Source: Rhea pennata (Eukaryota > Chordata > Aves > Rheiformes > Rheidae). From it: DNA of 64,000 nucleotides. The stretch is taken from contig NC_084669.1 in assembly GCF_028389875.1 (NCBI RefSeq), forward strand, positions 30,864,567-30,928,566, written 5' to 3'. Below, in pieces: positions 61,926-64,000 of the stretch (the first letter of the stretch is position 1; the number at the start of each line of letters is the position of its first letter). The notes beneath the pieces are model-generated. The model saw only the letters and a list, made by a program, of their open reading frames with translations, made no database searches and was not told the origin of the DNA. The position numbers and the translations under genes were made by a program.

Positions 61926-63206
61926 TACTGTAAAACACCAGTGTGTTGGTCTGTAGTTCAGCTGTTTGATCTGCAGTGATACCAGAGACAGAACATGATA
62001 CTGAGACCCCTACGTGGGCCATAGGCAAAGTGCTGGTGGACAGAGGCTGATGTTTAAAATCTATGCTTCACGGGGGATGGAGAGCTCCTGTTCATGCTGT
62101 AATTAATTGCACATGGAGCTCTGAGTGTCTACAGCTCAGCCAGGATGAAGGCTGTTTTGAGAGACAGAGTGCCGTGGCACTGAAAGTGCCCAAAGGTAAG
62201 TAAAAGTGTTTTTATAAAGTTGTACAGACCGGGTCTTCCACATTTGCCTTGTTTTCCCAACATGCTTTTGCCTCACTGCAATCCATCTGTGATTACAGGG
62301 TCTTTATCTGATGCTGCTCATGTCTTGCTAGAGCAGCAAAACCAGCATGAAATCAATGCGATTTTTTTCATCGCTGCCCAAGAGGTTCTGAATAGCAGCC
62401 CTGGAACAGAGTAGGCTTGTTGACTTCGCTCTGCAACTGCATGACGAATCTGCCCCTAAGCCTGCAGCTTCAAGAAGACAGCACTGCATCTGTACAAACA
62501 GAAGATGGCTTTAGGTTTGTCCTTCTTTGAAATAACGAAGAATTTAAATTATTTGTATTAAATGGAAATCTTTGAAACAGGTGACTTAGACTTCCCTCGG
62601 TCACCAAGAAGAGCTTCCCACTTATCCTCCACAACGGCATGAATGGATTATCCTCAGTTTAAATGAAATATTGTACCTCTACATGAAGATAAATTAACCT
62701 CTAGTTTAGAAGAAGCTTATTTCCTGGTATAGTAATTATATTCTATTTTGTGAATCTGTTTAGTCAAGTTATGAAAAAAAAATCTTATTTTTTAAAGGCT
62801 TATTCTTTGTATATGTGTCCTGTTTGTTTGTTGCCATGACAGCTTCATGTAAGTTTGTCTGATACACTGTGCACTTCAGAGAAGTTGACCCCAGGCCTGA
62901 ATGCAGGAAATCAGGGAGTAACGTCTGAGGGGCTGCAGAATGTATGTTTGATTTTCATGGCCTCTTGCATGGCTCTGCTGTGCTGATGTCTGATGCATGC
63001 AAGCTGCAGAACAACAAACATTTTCTTCACTAGAGCTACAAGCTGCAATATACTGCTATTTTTCCAGTATCTTTTCATGCTGTGTATGCCAGTTCTGCAA
63101 GTTTGTAAAGCTGATATTAAACTATCACTTGACAGATTTATACTGACATATAAAAATGTATTTCCTTTAGAAATTATTCTTCTCATAGTCTAGTGTAGAA
63201 ATTTTT

Positions 63207-63258
63207 ATTATCGAGTACTGGAATCAGGATCTAACTGGCAAATATTCTACCACAGAAC
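63207..63258 (-). repeat. tRNA-Gly-like fossil
   Basis: The minus strand reads TTCTGTGGTAGAATATTTGC, close to the D-arm of tRNA-Gly (TTCAGTGGTAGAATTCTCGC), followed at shortened spacing by TGATTCCAGTACTCG, a weak box B/T-arm. The anticodon arm is partly deleted. A dead tRNA copy or a SINE head are equally possible. Confidence 0.35.
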
Positions 63259-64000
63259 TGTCTGCCTTGCATTTGACTTTCTGCTCTCTCCATAACCTAG
63301 ATATTTGTGCCCGTGCAAGTCTGCCTGATCTGTATTTTCTAAGTTGGGAGCAATTTTTCAACTTTAACTATGGTACACAAGGGATCTGTGTGTTCCTTTG
63401 TCCGAGCTGCCTGTATTGGTGTCTTTGGGAGCTATACTGGTTTGCACTGCCAGATGGCAAGTACTGTGCGCCACATACCCCTCCAAGCAGCAGTTCTTCT
63501 CTCTTGGGAGAGCTTACACTGGAGACTGGGAAACTTTACCAATTTCAGTCAGGAAGTTTCAGTCTCACTGAGGAGAGGATCTGCGTAATAGAGAGCTGAA
63601 AATTTTATTTCAGGCATTTGGATTTATTCAGCAGTGTCTGAAAGTGCCTGTAGGCTTGAGAAGGCAAAAACAGGCAATTCTAAGCCTGCCAGAGACAGTA
63701 AGGGCAAAGTGTCCTGATAGAGCATGGATGGGACAGACATCTGTCAAAGCAGAATTTGCCTGTCAGCTGGCAAGACTGCTTTGAAAATCTTGCATATGTT
63801 ATGTCCCTCTCAACTTCAGAACATAGCACTCAACTGCAAATTTTCTTTAATACTCATGCCCATAAACTGAAATAGCTTACATAGTCTCTCCATCTACCAT
63901 CAGGACATACCAACTCCAGTGTGCCGCTCAGAGCGTAAGCACTGCTTTTGCTTAATGAGTTGAGACCACGTGTTCCAGCTGCTGTATCTGAATGCATGTC

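Larger units (their letters stand above)
59939..64000. other. Gene-free right end
   Basis: It contains the old CR1 fragment at 61.7-61.9 kb and the tRNA-Gly-like fossil at 63.2 kb, each listed separately. The last 700 bases hold only short frames; the 110-codon frame 63267-63599 has no ATG start and no family resemblance. Confidence 0.5.

Noticed and set aside
1..64000. CRISPR arrays, operons, phage or other prokaryotic systems
   Set aside because: The window is spliced vertebrate DNA, and no regularly spaced direct repeats or dense gene runs are present.

Overview
This window is vertebrate nuclear DNA, almost certainly from a bird and probably a songbird. It contains one recognisable protein gene, melanopsin of the mammal-type class (OPN4, also called Opn4m), on the minus strand. 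There are no bacterial-style gene arrays: the gene is cut into small exons with GT-AG introns, and most open frames are chance frames. The bird assignment rests on CR1 retroposons that end in the 8-base ATTCTATG-type tail, and on MIR-like fossils. The songbird suggestion rests on one tRNA-Ile-headed, CR1-tailed SINE, which I recall as the layout of a passerine SINE family.

Layout. 1-8.5 kb: sequence 3' of the last melanopsin exon I can prove, probably holding its terminal exon and 3'UTR, with an old MIR-like element, a tRNA-like fossil and long poly(A)/poly(T) tracts. 8.6-32.2 kb: OPN4, read right to left. Ten coding exons join in frame to 491 codons: an N-terminal exon (31838-31981), seven exons for the 7-TM core and helix 8, and cytoplasmic-tail exons. 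A TATA-like box lies about 210 bases before the start codon, with a 9-codon upstream ORF after it. Introns carry old CR1 and MIR fragments and one large CR1 copy (about 27.1-28.2 kb). 32.2-64 kb: a gene-poor flank with no coding exon I can defend. It is filled with retroposon debris: a second large CR1 copy (51.4-52.5 kb), four members of a TG...CA-bounded LTR-like repeat family, the tRNA-Ile SINE, older CR1 tails and tRNA-like fossils.

Function. The encoded opsin keeps the retinal-binding lysine (K339), the DRY and NPxxY motifs, the C142-C220 disulphide pair, Tyr at the TM3 position that is Glu in rod opsins, and a Ser/Thr-rich tail. That is the profile of a Gq-coupled, bistable non-visual photopigment. 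The terminal exon is not resolved. Mammalian neighbours of OPN4 (WAPL, LDB3) are not seen in the window.
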